Source of the DNA: Fusicatenibacter sp.
Lineage (GTDB): Bacteria > Bacillota > Clostridia > Lachnospirales > Lachnospiraceae
Assembly (NCBI GenBank): GCA_017887445.1
Contig: JAGHIA010000070.1
Location: forward strand, 1-64,000
DNA length: 64,000 bases
Direction: 5' to 3'
Shown piece after piece: positions 39,761-49,125 of the stretch (the stretch's first letter is position 1; every line of letters begins with the position of its first letter). A program made the position numbers and the translations under genes. A model generated the notes under the pieces. It had not been told where the DNA came from and searched no databases. It saw nothing but the letters and a program-made list of their open reading frames with translations.

Positions 39761-42295
39761 ATGGCAAACGCAACGAAAAACAAATCTGCCGCTCAGAAAT
39801 CGACAGCAGCAAAAAAGACAACGGCAAAAAAATCCGCGGCAAAAACCACTGCAAAAAAGAAAAGCAACTCCACAGGAAAAAAACGGGGACGTCCGGCGAA
39901 ACAGAAGCAGCCGGAGGGCATCCGTCTGGAGATTGTTCTGCTGTCTGTGATGGCTGTCGCGATCCTGCTGATGCTGAGCAACTTTGGGATAGGAGGAATT
40001 GTGGGAAACGCTGTCAGCGATTTCTTCTTCGGACTGTTCGGCATCTCCGCATGGTTCTTTCCCATTCTTCTTTTTGCCGTCACAGCCTTTTATATCGCAA
40101 ATAAAAACAACCCGATGGTGATCCGGAAACTGTCCGGCTGCATCGCGTGCTTTCTTCTGTTCTGCGCGTTTATGCAGCTTCTGACCTCCGGCTACAGCGA
40201 AACCACGCGCATTCTGGATTATTACAGCGACAGCGTCTATGACCACCTGGGCGGCGGACTGTTCGGAGGGATCCTGGTAAAGCTCTTTGGTCTCGCGTTC
40301 GGCAAGATCGGCGCATACGTCATCGTTGTGATCGGCATCATCATTTCCGCGATCATCATGACGCAGAAACCATTTTTCAACATCCTCCACGAGGGCGGCA
40401 GCCGCGCCTGGAAGACTGCCAGAGAGCAGCGGCGTCAGTCGGTCCGCCAGGCAGAGAGAGTACACAAGCAGCGCGCGTCCCGGGCGGCGGAAAGCGGATC
40501 CGCGGACGGAGACGGTGGGGCCGCGGCTTCTTCCAAAGAGGCTGCGCCGAAAAAGAAGCGGTTTTTCTTTGATTTTAACCTGAAGGAAGAAGAAAAGACT
40601 CACCAGATGGCAATGCCGGAGCTTTCCATCCACCGGGCAGACACCCCGGAACCAGAGACAGAACATCCGGAGACGCCGGCGCCGGAGACAAATCCGGAAA
40701 CACCTCCGGCGCCGGAAGGCTCCCACGGGAAGAAGCTTGCCAACCCCAAGTCATCGCCAAAAGAGATCCAGGAAAATGTTTCCCATATCCGCCGGGAGAT
40801 CGGCGAGCGGCCGGCGCCGGCGAAGACCGCCTACAAGTTCCCGCCGCTGTCCCTGCTGAAAAAGGGGGACCGGAAAGCCTCCGGCGATTCGGACGCTCAT
40901 CTGCGGGAGACGGCCCAGAAGTTAGAGCAGACACTGCGCAATTTCGGCGTAAATGTATCCGTGACAAACGTCAGCTGCGGACCTACCGTTACCAGATATG
41001 AGCTGCAGCCAGAGCAGGGCGTGAAGGTCAGCAAGATCGTCAGTCTCACCGACGATATCAAGCTGAATCTGGCCGCCGCCGATATCCGTATCGAGGCTCC
41101 GATCCCAGGCAAGTCTGCCGTGGGCATCGAGGTGCCAAACGCCACCAACACGCCGGTCATGCTCCGGGATCTGCTGGAGTCCGCCGCGTTTAAAAAACAT
41201 CCGTCCAATCTGGCCTTCGCGGTAGGAAAGGACATTGCAGGGCAGCCGGTGATCACCGATATCGCCAAAATGCCTCACCTGCTCATCGCAGGCGCTACCG
41301 GCTCGGGAAAATCCGTCTGCATTAACACACTGATCATGAGTATTCTCTATAAGGCAAACCCGGAAGACGTACGGCTGATCATGATCGACCCGAAGGTTGT
41401 GGAGCTTTCCGTATATAACGGAATCCCCCATCTCTTTATCCCGGTGGTCACAGATCCGAAAAAAGCGTCCGGCGCTCTGAACTGGGCGGTTTCCGAGATG
41501 GAAGACCGGTATAAGCGGTTTGCCGAATACAACGTCCGCGATATCCGCGGATACAACGAACTGGCTGCCCAGGGACTTGTGGCCTCCGAGGAGGGTGTTC
41601 CGGCGAAGATGCCCCAGATCGTCATTATCGTCGACGAGCTTGCGGATCTGATGATGGTGGCTCCCGGGGAAGTGGAGGACGCCATCTGCCGTCTGGCCCA
41701 GCTGGCCCGCGCGGCAGGCATCCACCTGATCATCGCCACCCAGCGGCCGTCGGTCAACGTTATCACAGGACTGATCAAAGCGAACATGCCGTCCCGTATC
41801 GCTTTTTCCGTGTCCTCCGGTGTGGACAGCCGCACCATTCTGGACATGAACGGGGCGGAAAAGCTCCTAGGCAAAGGCGATATGCTCTTCAAGCCGCAGG
41901 ATTACCAGAAGCCTGCCCGCCTGCAGGGGTCCTTTGTATCCGACAAAGAAGTTTCCGATGTTGTGGAATTCCTGAAAGAGCATTTCGGGGAAGCCGCTTA
42001 TAATCCGGAGATGGAAGAGAAGATCAACAATTCCGTCACAGAGGCTCCTGCCGCGGCCGGCGGAAACGACGAGAGGGACGCTTACTTCGCGGACGCCGGA
42101 AAATTTATCATAGAGAAAGACAAGGCATCCATCGGAATGCTGCAGAGAGTCTTTAAGATCGGTTTTAACCGGGCGGCCCGCATAATGGACCAGCTGTGCG
42201 AGGCCGGCGTCGTCGGAGAGGAAGAGGGCACCAAGCCGAGAAAGATCCTCATGACCATGGAACAGTTTGAACAGTATCTGCAAACGCTGTCTTAA
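39761..42295 (+). CDS. ftsK: DNA translocase FtsK/SpoIIIE
   Basis: GATGSGKSVCINTLI, N-terminal TM segments, C-terminal gamma domain; Lys/Ala-rich N-terminal tail. Confidence 0.95.
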   Translation: MANATKNKSAAQKSTAAKKTTAKKSAAKTTAKKKSNSTGKKRGRPAKQKQPEGIRLEIVLLSVMAVAILLMLSNFGIGGIVGNAVSDFFFGLFGISAWFFPILLFAVTAFYIANKNNPMVIRKLSGCIACFLLFCAFMQLLTSGYSETTRILDYYSDSVYDHLGGGLFGGILVKLFGLAFGKIGAYVIVVIGIIISAIIMTQKPFFNILHEGGSRAWKTAREQRRQSVRQAERVHKQRASRAAESGSADGDGGAAASSKEAAPKKKRFFFDFNLKEEEKTHQMAMPELSIHRADTPEPETEHPETPAPETNPETPPAPEGSHGKKLANPKSSPKEIQENVSHIRREIGERPAPAKTAYKFPPLSLLKKGDRKASGDSDAHLRETAQKLEQTLRNFGVNVSVTNVSCGPTVTRYELQPEQGVKVSKIVSLTDDIKLNLAAADIRIEAPIPGKSAVGIEVPNATNTPVMLRDLLESAAFKKHPSNLAFAVGKDIAGQPVITDIAKMPHLLIAGATGSGKSVCINTLIMSILYKANPEDVRLIMIDPKVVELSVYNGIPHLFIPVVTDPKKASGALNWAVSEMEDRYKRFAEYNVRDIRGYNELAAQGLVASEEGVPAKMPQIVIIVDELADLMMVAPGEVEDAICRLAQLARAAGIHLIIATQRPSVNVITGLIKANMPSRIAFSVSSGVDSRTILDMNGAEKLLGKGDMLFKPQDYQKPARLQGSFVSDKEVSDVVEFLKEHFGEAAYNPEMEEKINNSVTEAPAAAGGNDERDAYFADAGKFIIEKDKASIGMLQRVFKIGFNRAARIMDQLCEAGVVGEEEGTKPRKILMTMEQFEQYLQTLS

Positions 42296-42443
42296 CGTTA
42301 CTGTTCACAAGAACCCTGTTACTAACATGCTGCCCTGGAACGCGCCCGCGTTTCGCGACAATGTGTTAAAAGCTGCCGTCCGGCACCCGCCTCTGGCCCT
42401 TGTCAGAACGACAGTATAAATTATTTTATTCTAGGAGGATGTT

Positions 42444-43331
42444 ATGTACAAAATCTTAAAAGCGGAAAAACTCGCTGCAAACATTTTTCTTATGGAAGTA
42501 GAAGCGCCGCGAGTTGCAAAGCACTGTCTGCCTGGGCAGTTCGTCATCGTTAAGATGGACGAGGAAGGGGAGCGTATCCCTCTGACTATCTGCGACTACA
42601 GCAGGGAAAAAGGCACGATCACCATCGTATTCCAGCCGATTGGCGAATCCACCATGCGTATGGCCGAACTGAAGGAAGGCGACGCGTTTATGGATTTCGT
42701 AGGTCCTCTGGGACAGCCGTCGGAATTCTGCAAGGAAGACCTGGAAGAACTGAAAAAGAAAAACATTGTGTTTGTTGCCGGAGGCGTGGGCACCGCTCCG
42801 GTTTATCCGCAGGTAAAATGGCTGCATGAGCACGGTATCGAGGCGGATGTTATCATCGGCGCCAGAAACAAAGACCTGATCATTCTGGAGGATGAATTCA
42901 AGGCAGTCTGCAACCTGTATATCACCACAGACGACGGCTCCTATATCCGCAAGGGCATGGGTACCGATGTTCTTCGCGACCTGGTGGAAAATCAGGGCAA
43001 GACTTACGACGTGTGCGTAGCCATCGGACCGATGATCATGATGAAATTCTTCTGTCTGCTGACCAAGGAACTGGGCATTCACACCATCGGCAGCATGAAC
43101 CCGATCATGGTAGACGGCACCGGCATGTGCGGCGCCTGCCGTGTGACCGTAGGCGGAGAAGTGAAATTCGCCTGCGTGGACGGACCGGAGTTCGACGGAC
43201 ATCTGATCAACTTTGACGAGGCGATGAAGCGCCAGCAGATGTACAAGACAGAAGAGGGCCGTGCAGTTCTCAGATTAAAAGAAGGCGGCACGCATCACGG
43301 CGGATGCGGACATTGCGGAGGTGACAAATAA
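42444..43331 (+). CDS. nfnA: ferredoxin-NADP+ reductase subunit alpha-like (NfnA)
   Basis: FAD/NAD domain (IPLTICDYSREKGTI, GGVGTAPVYPQ) and C-terminal MCGACRVTVGGEVKFACVDGPEFDGH; paired with the next gene. Confidence 0.85.
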   Translation: MYKILKAEKLAANIFLMEVEAPRVAKHCLPGQFVIVKMDEEGERIPLTICDYSREKGTITIVFQPIGESTMRMAELKEGDAFMDFVGPLGQPSEFCKEDLEELKKKNIVFVAGGVGTAPVYPQVKWLHEHGIEADVIIGARNKDLIILEDEFKAVCNLYITTDDGSYIRKGMGTDVLRDLVENQGKTYDVCVAIGPMIMMKFFCLLTKELGIHTIGSMNPIMVDGTGMCGACRVTVGGEVKFACVDGPEFDGHLINFDEAMKRQQMYKTEEGRAVLRLKEGGTHHGGCGHCGGDK

Positions 43332-44725
43332 TGGCTAAAGGATTAACAAGAGTACCGGTTCGTGAGCAGGATCCGAAGGTCCGTGCCACAAATTTTGACG
43401 AGGTGTGTCTCGGATACAACAAAGAAGAGGCAATGGAGGAGGCTTCCCGCTGCCTGAACTGTAAAAACGCGAAATGTATCACCGGATGTCCGGTAAATAT
43501 CAATATTCCTGCCTTTATCTCCCAGGTGAAGGAAGGCAACATTGAGGAGGCTTACAAGATCATCAGCGAGTCCAGCGCGCTGCCGGCGGTCTGCGGCCGT
43601 GTCTGCCCGCAGGAAAGCCAGTGCGAGGGCAAATGTATCCGCGGCATCAAGGGCGATCCGGTTTCCATCGGAAAGCTGGAGCGTTTCGTTGCCGACTGGG
43701 CGAAGGAAAACAACATCAAGCCGGCGGCTCCGGCGGAGAAAAACGGACACAAGGTGGCCGTTATCGGTTCCGGCCCCGCAGGACTGACCTGTGCCGGCGA
43801 CCTGGCCCGTCTTGGCTACGAGGTAACCATCTTCGAGGCGCTGCACAAAGCCGGCGGCGTGCTCAGCTACGGAATCCCTGAGTTCCGTCTTCCCAAGGAT
43901 AAGGTTGTCGCGGAAGAGATCGAGAACGTAAAATCTCTGGGCGTAAAGATCGAGACAAACGTGATCATCGGAAAATCCGTGACCATCGACGAGCTGCTGC
44001 AGGAGGAAGGTTTTGAGGCTGTCTTCATCGGTTCCGGCGCGGGTCTGCCGATGTTCATGGGTATCCCGGGCGAGCAGGCCAACGGCGTATTCTCCGCAAA
44101 CGAATACCTGACCAGAAACAACCTGATGAAAGCATACCGCGACGATTATGACACTCCGATCGCCAGAGGCAAAAAAGTGGCGGTTGTCGGCGGCGGAAAC
44201 GTTGCTATGGACGCTGCCAGAACAGCCCTTCGTCTTGGCGCGGAAGTACATATCATCTACCGCCGTTCCGAGGCAGAGCTTCCGGCCCGTGTGGAAGAGG
44301 TTCACCATGCCAAGGAGGAAGGCGTGATCTTCGATCTGCTGACCAACCCGGTGGAGATCCTGACCAACGAGAACGACTGGGTGACCGGCATCCGCTGCAT
44401 CCGCATGGAGCTTGGCGAGCCGGATGCGTCCGGAAGAAGACGTCCGGTGGAAATCCCCGGCTCTGAGTTTGAAATCGAGGTAGACACAGTGATCATGTCT
44501 CTGGGAACCTCCCCGAACCCGCTGATCTCCTCCACCACCTATGGTCTGGATGTAAACAGAAGAAAATGCATCATCGCTGACGAAGAGTTCGGCAAGACCT
44601 CCAAGGAAGGCGTATACGCGGGCGGAGACGCCGTGACAGGCGCAGCCACCGTTATTCTCGCCATGGGCGCAGGAAAAGCGGGAGCGAAGGGTATTGACGC
44701 GTACATCAAAGGGAAACAGGAGTAA
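43331..44725 (+). CDS. nfnB: NADPH-dependent glutamate synthase-like flavoprotein (NfnB)
   Basis: CLNCKNAKCITGCPVNI, VAVIGSGPAGLTCAGDLA, VAVVGGGNVAMDAART. Confidence 0.87.
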   Translation: MAKGLTRVPVREQDPKVRATNFDEVCLGYNKEEAMEEASRCLNCKNAKCITGCPVNINIPAFISQVKEGNIEEAYKIISESSALPAVCGRVCPQESQCEGKCIRGIKGDPVSIGKLERFVADWAKENNIKPAAPAEKNGHKVAVIGSGPAGLTCAGDLARLGYEVTIFEALHKAGGVLSYGIPEFRLPKDKVVAEEIENVKSLGVKIETNVIIGKSVTIDELLQEEGFEAVFIGSGAGLPMFMGIPGEQANGVFSANEYLTRNNLMKAYRDDYDTPIARGKKVAVVGGGNVAMDAARTALRLGAEVHIIYRRSEAELPARVEEVHHAKEEGVIFDLLTNPVEILTNENDWVTGIRCIRMELGEPDASGRRRPVEIPGSEFEIEVDTVIMSLGTSPNPLISSTTYGLDVNRRKCIIADEEFGKTSKEGVYAGGDAVTGAATVILAMGAGKAGAKGIDAYIKGKQE

Positions 44726-44732
44726 ACGTATC

Positions 44733-45035
44733 ATGGTGCATCATATCGTTATGTGGAAATTCCGCAGTGAAGTTCCGGCCGGCGAGCGCCCGGACCGTCT
44801 CAAAGACATGGCAGCGCAGCTGGAAGGCCTGGTTGGCACCGTTCCGGGGCTTTTAAGCGCCAGATTTGTACCGGCGCCGCTGGGATCCAGCACTCATGAC
44901 ATGGCTCTTGTCACAATGCTGGAAAAACCGGAGGACGTGGCTGTTTACGCCAGCCATCCGGCTCATGTGCATGTGGCGGATACCTATGTCAGACCTTATG
45001 TCTGCGAGCGGGCGTGCCTGGATTATGAAGAGTAA
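44733..45035 (+). CDS. Dabb family stress-responsive alpha/beta-barrel protein
   Basis: MVHHIVMWKFR..., YASHPAHVHVADTYVRP. Confidence 0.9.
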   Translation: MVHHIVMWKFRSEVPAGERPDRLKDMAAQLEGLVGTVPGLLSARFVPAPLGSSTHDMALVTMLEKPEDVAVYASHPAHVHVADTYVRPYVCERACLDYEE

Positions 45036-45170
45036 GCAAAGAACCGTTCCGTTCAGCTGAACATTCCGCGGGGCAACATTTTGCGGGATTGCGGCGGACG
45101 TAACTGTTATAGAAAATAGACGGTTTATTCTTTATTCAAACGACTTATTTTAAATCGAGCGTTTTAACTG

Positions 45171-45218
45171 GAGCGTGTTAGAAAATTCCTTTCGCAATAT
45201 GAATTTTCTAACACGCTC
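45171..45218. repeat. palindromic element GAGCGTGTTAGAAAATTC-N12-GAATTTTCTAACACGCTC
   Basis: perfect 18-bp arms; similar to 54966..55012. Confidence 0.9.
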
Positions 45219-45296
45219 TAAAACTCTCTGCGCTCTGTGAATGATCACTGCGCAGAAGGTTTAACTATAGTCTTTTTTCATCGAAAGGAGTACCTC

Positions 45297-45776
45297 ATGA
45301 AAGTGACGATCCTCACTGTGGGAAAGCTGAAAGAAAAATATCTGAAAGACGCGGTGGCAGAATATACGAAACGGCTCAGCCGCTACTGCAAGCTGGAGAT
45401 TCTTGAAGTTGCCGACGAAAAAGCGCCGGAAAATACCGGGGCCGCCGCGGAGGAATCCATCCGCCAGAAAGAAGGGGAGCGGCTTCTCCGCTATCTGCGG
45501 GACGATGCCTATGTGATCACTCTGGAAATCGGAGGGGCCATGCTGGACTCTGTGGAGTTTTCCAACAAAATCCAGCAGCTCGGCGTGCAGGGAAAAAGCC
45601 ACCTGATCTTTGTCATCGGCGGCTCCATCGGCCTTGGAAAAGATGTGCTGAAGCGTTCCGACTACGCCCTGAGCTTTTCCCGGATGACCTTCCCTCATCA
45701 GCTGATGCGGGTGATCCTGCTGGAACAGATCTACCGCGGGTTCCGCATAGCGGAGGGCGCGCCGTATCACAAATAA
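45297..45776 (+). CDS. rlmH: 23S rRNA (pseudouridine1915-N3)-methyltransferase
   Basis: MKVTILTVGKLKEKYLKDAVAEYTKRLSRY; FVIGGSIGLGKDVLKRSDYALSFSRMTFPHQLMRVILLEQIYRGFRI. Confidence 0.97.
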   Translation: MKVTILTVGKLKEKYLKDAVAEYTKRLSRYCKLEILEVADEKAPENTGAAAEESIRQKEGERLLRYLRDDAYVITLEIGGAMLDSVEFSNKIQQLGVQGKSHLIFVIGGSIGLGKDVLKRSDYALSFSRMTFPHQLMRVILLEQIYRGFRIAEGAPYHK

Positions 45777-46511
45777 TTATCTTCTATGCGGAACTCTTTC
45801 GGGCCATCCCTGTAATCCTCCGTTAAGGATCGCGGAAAACATCCGCTCCTTGACCCCTGGATTTTCCCGGTTCAGCTGTACCAGAAGCTCTTTGACGTAC
45901 TGACGCTTGGTGTAGCCGTCCGCCGGGCAGGGACTTTTTACCACCGGAAGATTGTTCTTATTGCAGAACCCGATCACATCCGCCTCGCTGACATACATCA
46001 TGGGACGGATCACCGTCAGATCCATCCGGTCCAGATACGTCCTTGGCGAGAAAGAGTGAAACCGGCCTTCATAGATCAGCGACATCATCATGGTCTCCAC
46101 AATATCGTCCCGGTGATGGGCGTATGCCACCTTATTGCAGCCTCTGGCCTTGATTGCCTCATTGAGCGCGCCTTTTCGCATTTTCGCGCACAGAGAACAA
46201 GGGTTGCTTTCTTTTCTCTCATCAAAGATGATTTTCGCGATTTCTGTCCGGACGATTGTATAAGGCACTTCCAGTTCGTCACACAGAGCCTGTATTCGGC
46301 TCAGATCCAGGTTTTCGAAGCCAAGGTCTACAGTTACTGCCTCAAGCTCAAAAGGCTGCGGATAGAAGCGTTTCAGGCCGTGCAGGGCATAGAGCAGTGT
46401 CAGGGAATCCTTTCCTCCGGAAATCCCCACTGCGATCTTGTCCCCCGCGCCGATCATCTGGTATTCGTCGACGGCTTTTCTTGTATAGCTTAAAAGCTGC
46501 TGAAGTCTCAT
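45777..46511 (-). CDS. TtcA/TilS-family tRNA thiolation-type ATPase
   Basis: VGISGGKDSLTLLYAL; CSLCAKMRKGALNEAI; KSPCPAD. Confidence 0.88.
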   Translation of the reverse strand: MRLQQLLSYTRKAVDEYQMIGAGDKIAVGISGGKDSLTLLYALHGLKRFYPQPFELEAVTVDLGFENLDLSRIQALCDELEVPYTIVRTEIAKIIFDERKESNPCSLCAKMRKGALNEAIKARGCNKVAYAHHRDDIVETMMMSLIYEGRFHSFSPRTYLDRMDLTVIRPMMYVSEADVIGFCNKNNLPVVKSPCPADGYTKRQYVKELLVQLNRENPGVKERMFSAILNGGLQGWPERVPHRR

Positions 46512-46798
46512 AAATTTTCTCCAATCTGTATTTTTTTGTAACACATACCGCGTCTGCGCATTTGCTGAACGGTTACTTTTTTGATAAACTGTCTAATCGT
46601 CCCATATTCACATTCCCGGGAAACAGGCATGACTTATTATACTGGAAGTCTGGGAATTTGTAAAATGGTTCCTGACAAATAGCCGTAACTTTGTTACTAT
46701 TCACAGCAGCCGCAAACACTTGCTGTTTGCGGCGTGAGAACGTGATTCAGGTGTGAACGGTTCCCATTCGCGAAGCGGATTTTCATTGGAGCCGCGAA

Positions 46799-46826
46799 GT
46801 TACTGTGAACGACTGTGAACAGTAAC
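46799..46826. repeat. hairpin GTTACTGT-GAACGACTGTGA-ACAGTAAC
   Basis: stem differs from 24777..24804 by a compensatory G:C to A:T change. Confidence 0.8.
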
Positions 46827-46957
46827 GTAACTTTTTATAACAGTTCAGCCAGGCTGTTGTTTTTCATTGTATTGTTTTCCCGTTTCAAGTATAATAAAAA
46901 TGCGCCCGTTTCCATCTTTTTTGAAACATAGAAGGCGCAGAAAGGTGGAGAATAGTT

Positions 46958-47398
46958 ATGAAATTCGTGATACAACGTGTCACGGAAGCTTCCGTGGAAG
47001 TAGACCGCAAGATCGTTGGTCAGATTGGAAAAGGATTTCTGGTCCTGATCGGTGTGGGACAGAACGATACAGAGGAGATTGCAGACCGGTATCTGAAAAA
47101 AATGCTGGGACTTCGGATTTTTGAGGATGAGAACGGAAAAACAAACCTTTCGCTGAAAGATGTAAACGGAGAACTTCTCCTTGTCTCCCAGTTTACCCTT
47201 TACGCCAGCTGCCGGAAAGGAAACCGTCCAAGTTTTACCGACGCCGGTGACCCGGAAACCGCAGAGCGATTGTATCAGTATATCATCCAACAGGCCAAAG
47301 AGCAGATGCCAGTGGTGGAGACCGGTGTTTTCGGAGCGGAAATGAAAGTCTCTCTTGTCAACGACGGCCCCTTTACGATTTTGCTGGAGGATTTATAA
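46958..47398 (+). CDS. dtd: D-aminoacyl-tRNA deacylase
   Basis: [52 protein letters not shown]. Confidence 0.96.
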   Translation: MKFVIQRVTEASVEVDRKIVGQIGKGFLVLIGVGQNDTEEIADRYLKKMLGLRIFEDENGKTNLSLKDVNGELLLVSQFTLYASCRKGNRPSFTDAGDPETAERLYQYIIQQAKEQMPVVETGVFGAEMKVSLVNDGPFTILLEDL

Positions 47399-47401
47399 CC
47401 G

Positions 47402-48289
47402 ATGCGAACACTGGAGTATCATGCCGTTCCAGAGGACGAGGGCGTGCGTCTGGGGCTGATCCTGGAACGCCGGCTGGATCTGTCCGAGCGCCAGATCCGG
47501 CAGCTGAAATATCTTCCCCAGGGCATCACAGTCAATGGGGTCCGGCAGCGGATCGATCATACGGTTCACTGCATGGATATGATCCGGGTGTCGTTTTCTG
47601 ATCAGAAAAGAAAATCCGGCGGTTTGCTGCCGCTGAAAAAAGCTCTTTGCATCCTATACGAGGATATGGACCTTCTGATCGTCGACAAGCCGGCAGGAGA
47701 GGTCTGTCACCCTGCCCATGGCCATTACCAGGACACACTGGCGAATCAGGCAGCCGCATACCTGCAAGAGCAGGAGCGTGAGCCGTCTCTGGTACGCTGT
47801 GTCGGCCGTCTGGACAAGGATACGTCCGGCGTCCTGCTGTTTGCTAAAAATCGCCTGGCTGCCGGGCGTCTGGCCGAACAGAAGGAAGCGGGAATCTTTT
47901 ACAAAGAATATCTGGCTTTGACCCAGGGCGTATTTCCGCCCAAGGAGCGTACTGGTGAAATCCGCCTGCCCCTGGCCCCGGTAGAAGGCAGCCTGATGAA
48001 AATGCAGGTGTCTCCGCAGGGGAAGGAAGCGATAACTCATTACGAAGTTCTCTGCTGCGACAGGCATTGTTCTCTGGTGCTGTGCCGCATCCGGACAGGA
48101 CGCACCCACCAGATCCGCGTTCACATGGCCGCAGCCGGACATCCGCTTCTGGGAGACCCTTTGTACGGAAACGACAGGTATATTACGTCCTCGCGCACAG
48201 CGCTTCACGCCTGGAAACTGCACCTTCGCCAGCCGGTGACAGGAGAGCAGCTGACGGTGGAAAGCTTTCGACAGTATATGTTTTGCTGA
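47402..48289 (+). CDS. RluA/RluD family pseudouridine synthase
   Basis: VGRLDKDTSGVLLFAKN; RTGRTHQIRVHMAAAGHPLLGDPLYG. Confidence 0.93.
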   Translation: MRTLEYHAVPEDEGVRLGLILERRLDLSERQIRQLKYLPQGITVNGVRQRIDHTVHCMDMIRVSFSDQKRKSGGLLPLKKALCILYEDMDLLIVDKPAGEVCHPAHGHYQDTLANQAAAYLQEQEREPSLVRCVGRLDKDTSGVLLFAKNRLAAGRLAEQKEAGIFYKEYLALTQGVFPPKERTGEIRLPLAPVEGSLMKMQVSPQGKEAITHYEVLCCDRHCSLVLCRIRTGRTHQIRVHMAAAGHPLLGDPLYGNDRYITSSRTALHAWKLHLRQPVTGEQLTVESFRQYMFC

Positions 48290-48412
48290 TTTTATGCTGA
48301 TACATCGTTGACCAGATCGAAAGCCGGCCCCGCAGATGGAGTCTGAAACCTTTCACGATTTTAGAATCCATGAACTCACATGAAAATCATACAGATGACT
48401 GGAAATTCGGAA

Positions 48413-48982
48413 ATGACTATTGTATATTTTGTAAGACACGCAGAACCTGATTATAATAATCACGACGACAGGAAAAGAGAACTGACGGCCAAAGGCATGA
48501 AGGACAGGGAATTAGTATCAAGGTATTTGTCTGATAAAAATGTGGACGTAATACTGTCCAGTCCATACAAACGATCTGTTGACACCGTTGGGCATTTTGC
48601 AGACATCAAACACTATCCCGTCGAAATCATCGAAGACTTTAGGGAAAGGAAAACGGACAGCGTCTGGATTGAAGATTTTACAGCCTTTTCCAAAAAGCAG
48701 TGGAGTGATTTTTCTTACAAACGTTCCGACGGGGAGTCTCTGTCGGAGGTGCAGGCGAGAAACATAAATGCTTTGCGTACAGTTCTTGAAAAATATAAAG
48801 ACAAAACGGTTGTTGTGGGCAGTCACGGCACTGCTCTCAGCACGATCATAAACTACTTCGACAGCTCTTTTGGATATGATGAATTTACGGAAATCAAATC
48901 GCTGATGCCGTGGATTGTCAAGTTCGTTTTTTGCGGCGGTGAATTGCAGAGTATAGAAGCGATCAATGTGTTTGAAAAATAG
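48413..48982 (+). CDS. histidine phosphatase family protein
   Basis: MTIVYFVRHAEPDYNNHDDRKRELTAKG; VVGSHGTALS. Confidence 0.88.
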   Translation: MTIVYFVRHAEPDYNNHDDRKRELTAKGMKDRELVSRYLSDKNVDVILSSPYKRSVDTVGHFADIKHYPVEIIEDFRERKTDSVWIEDFTAFSKKQWSDFSYKRSDGESLSEVQARNINALRTVLEKYKDKTVVVGSHGTALSTIINYFDSSFGYDEFTEIKSLMPWIVKFVFCGGELQSIEAINVFEK

Positions 48983-48987
48983 AAGAG

Positions 48988-49032
48988 TGCATCATAAGTT
49001 TACATAACGCTATTATGTAAACTTATGATGCA
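48988..49032. repeat. perfect palindrome TGCATCATAAGTTTACATAA-CGCTA-TTATGTAAACTTATGATGCA
   Basis: 20-bp perfect arms, 5-nt centre, lacks a T-tract; between convergent genes and next to a tyrosine recombinase. Confidence 0.95.
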
Positions 49033-49125
49033 GCAGGTAATCAAGGCGGATAAGTCTCTCAAAATAACTTCCCGCCCATTTCACTGTTAAGTACAGAGTA
49101 CAAGTTGTTCGTACCTGTCTTGTGA

